Of a stretch of DNA of 64,000 nucleotides, positions 62,566 through 64,000 are shown piece by piece. The position numbers were made by a program, and so were the translations under genes. The DNA comes from Hyphomicrobiaceae bacterium (GTDB lineage Bacteria; Pseudomonadota; Alphaproteobacteria; Rhizobiales; Hyphomicrobiaceae). The stretch lies in the NCBI GenBank assembly GCA_022844225.1, contig JALHMC010000013.1:1-64000 (forward strand). Reading direction: 5' to 3'. The notes under the pieces are model-generated. The model saw nothing but the letters and a program-made list of their open reading frames with translations, was not told where the DNA came from and made no database searches. Numbering within the stretch: the stretch's first letter is position 1; every line of letters begins with the position of its first letter.

Positions 62566-63840
62566 TCAACCGAGCATGTCGTTCGTGATACCTGAGTACC
62601 AACCCATGTTCTCGACCTGGTTTTCCTTGCGCAGTGCTGCCGACTCGCCGGCCTTCGACACGAACGTATCGATCGCAGAGATCTTGCCGTCCTTGGCCGC
62701 ATAGCTGCCACCGACCTTGATCGTGTCGTCGGTCGTGATGAGCGACCAGCAGGTGTTGGCGTAGCGCGCCGGGAATGTCGGTGACTTGGTCAGCTCGCCG
62801 CGCACCATGAGCGCAGCGACCTTGGCCTGGCTGTTGGCCGAGAAGGCCGACTTCGGCATGTCGCCTGCAATCGTGGCGTCGCCAAGCACATAGATGTTGT
62901 CGTCCTTCGCCGATTGCATGGTCTCGGGCTTTATCGGGCAGAATCCCGACTCGTTGGCGAGGCCGGCATCGAGCGCGATCTTGCCCGCCGTCTGCTTGGG
63001 AATGACGTTGACCAGCGCGCAATTCTTGTAAGTTTCGAAGCCGGTTTCGACTGTGTTGGTCTTCGGGTCGACGCCCTTCAAGCCCGAATGAATGTCGGGG
63101 GCAAGCCACTCGACCATACCTGGAAAATGCTTTTCCCAACCTTCTTGGAACACGCCCTGCTTGGAGAAAGTCTTCTTCGGATCGATGATGACGATCTTTG
63201 CTTTCGTCTTGCCAGCCGTTTTTAGCACGTGGGCCATCATTGAGACGCGTTCATAGGGTCCCGGCGGGCAACGATAGGGATTGTCAGGGGCGATCATCAC
63301 GATCACGCCCCCATCGGGGACCGCGTCGAGTTTCGCCTTCAGCAGCTTCGTCTGTGCGCCCGGCTTCCAGGCATGCGGCATCGTCTCCTCGTGCTCCTTA
63401 CCCCACCCCGGCACGCTGTCGTATTTGAGATCGATACCGGGCGAGACGACGAGGCGGTCGTAGGAGAGGGTAACACCGTCGGCGAGGCGTACCTGCTTCT
63501 TGTCGCGATCGATGGCGCTTGCCATCTGGTGCGCGAGCGTCACGCCGTACCCTGGCAGCTTGTCATAGGTGTGAGTGATCTCTTCGAACGTCTTGAACCC
63601 GCCCAGGTAGAGGTTCGAGTGGAAGCAAGTGACGAACTCCTTGAGCGGCTCGACAAGCACCACCTCCAGCGCGCCCTTGGCGTCACGAGCAATATACTTG
63701 GCAGCCGTCGCGCCGCCGGGGCCACCGCCGATCACGACGACCTTGGGCTTCGCTTGTCCGAGAACGGCTGGTGCGCCGAGCGCGAAGACTCCCGTTGTCG
63801 CTGCAGCACCCTTGAGAAAAGTCCGCCTATCAGCCTTCAT
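62566..63840 (-). CDS. fccB: Flavocytochrome c sulfide dehydrogenase, flavoprotein subunit
   Basis: FccB oxidises sulfide in the periplasm and passes electrons to a cytochrome c partner. The 424-residue product starts with a Tat signal (DRRTFLKGAAATTGVFALG) and a dinucleotide motif (VVVIGGGPGGATAAKYI). Cys191 (PYRCPPGPYERVSM) and Cys364 (NTCWSLI) fit the redox-active pair of Chromatium FCSD (about Cys161 and Cys337 in mature numbering). VYVLGDATIAGDMPKSAFSANSQ-type FAD contact near 318-338 is present. The start has GGAGGAGG. The cytochrome gene is not in the window; upstream of 63841 the minus-strand frame of the last bases is open to about 63950, so a neighbour may end there. Confidence 0.9.
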   Translation of the reverse strand: MKADRRTFLKGAAATTGVFALGAPAVLGQAKPKVVVIGGGPGGATAAKYIARDAKGALEVVLVEPLKEFVTCFHSNLYLGGFKTFEEITHTYDKLPGYGVTLAHQMASAIDRDKKQVRLADGVTLSYDRLVVSPGIDLKYDSVPGWGKEHEETMPHAWKPGAQTKLLKAKLDAVPDGGVIVMIAPDNPYRCPPGPYERVSMMAHVLKTAGKTKAKIVIIDPKKTFSKQGVFQEGWEKHFPGMVEWLAPDIHSGLKGVDPKTNTVETGFETYKNCALVNVIPKQTAGKIALDAGLANESGFCPIKPETMQSAKDDNIYVLGDATIAGDMPKSAFSANSQAKVAALMVRGELTKSPTFPARYANTCWSLITTDDTIKVGGSYAAKDGKISAIDTFVSKAGESAALRKENQVENMGWYSGITNDMLG

Positions 63841-64000
63841 GTTCGCCTCCTCCGTGCTTTGCTTCTTTTTTCTGATTATCAGCTGTTTGCTTCGCTGCCA
63901 GTTTGATGGAAAGGACACATTGCACCAAGCGATCCATCGATGAGGGCCATCAGTTTCTACTACGCCGCGCCGTGTAGGCGTGGTTTTGCCGAAAGGCCTT

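Noticed and set aside
62525-63139. In-frame extension of the MBL hydrolase into the FCSD gene
   Set aside because: It covers another gene on the same strand in another frame and hides the Tat signal.
63950-64000. Possible C-terminal end of a gene upstream of the FCSD flavoprotein
   Set aside because: Only 16 codons are visible on the minus strand, another frame is also open, and no cytochrome motif can be seen, so no gene is called.

Overview
This window is high-GC, densely coded DNA that reads as an ordinary chromosomal segment of an alphaproteobacterium, most likely a Hyphomicrobiales (Rhizobiales) member. The evidence is a PhyR-type response regulator next to an HWE-type histidine kinase, a direct phosphatidylcholine synthase (Pcs), two alphaproteobacterial-type porins, a malyl-CoA/beta-methylmalyl-CoA lyase and the order coaD-ppi-ppi. 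I see no phage, transposase, CRISPR array, rRNA or tRNA gene. About 61 genes are supported, many in short operons with 4-base start/stop overlaps.

Region by region. 0-6.3 kb: 3' part of an ABC-F ATPase, an SDR, then gatB, a YwqG-like DUF1963 protein and a hydratase/FAH-fold enzyme in one tight run, then a hemolysin III-type membrane protein. 6.3-12.8 kb (minus): an exported beta-rich protein, an L-2-haloacid dehalogenase, a GST, and a cell-envelope run of coaD, two cyclophilins, an M23 endopeptidase and a NamZ-like muramidase. 12.9-20.5 kb: a Tat-exported protein of unknown function, a LysE exporter, a tandem Lin0512 pair, a DevBCA-like three-gene exporter, a small membrane protein and a DUF4010/MgtC protein. 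20.6-24.4 kb: a GNAT-like protein and the divergent HWE kinase/PhyR pair. 24.4-29.2 kb (minus): a five-gene run of DAO-type oxidoreductase, pyridoxal kinase, DUF429 protein, methyltransferase and hydrolase.

29.4-40.2 kb is rich in CoA-thioester and uptake genes: a CitE-like lyase, an ArsR regulator with a histone-like tail, two tandem TRAP solute-binding proteins, two acyl-CoA ligases, a FadB/FadJ-type fusion and a CaiB-type CoA-transferase. 40.3-45.1 kb: queA-tgt, an EamA exporter, a small membrane protein and a 2-hydroxyacid dehydrogenase. 45.4-57.1 kb: two porin paralogues in opposite orientation flank a UbiH-type hydroxylase, a tandem pair of LpxL-like acyltransferases, sodC, a malyl-CoA lyase, an MFS transporter and an aldo/keto reductase. 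57.3-60.9 kb: small exported proteins, pcs, and a split MFE-2-like pair (SDR plus R-specific hydratase). 60.9-63.8 kb (minus): a likely operon of a flavocytochrome c sulfide dehydrogenase flavoprotein, a Tat-exported metallo-beta-lactamase-fold hydrolase and a periplasmic rhodanese.

Read together, the genes describe a heterotroph with much acyl-CoA chemistry (fatty acids and C2/C4 CoA esters with glyoxylate exchange), high-affinity organic acid uptake, a possible reduced-sulfur oxidation activity in the periplasm, and envelope remodelling. Paralogous pairs are frequent. I did not find a clearly undescribed multi-gene system. The best leads are the exported sulfur trio, a tRNA-guanine transglycosylase that has lost its zinc ligands, the TRAP binding-protein pair with no membrane subunits, and the ArsR protein with a histone-like tail.
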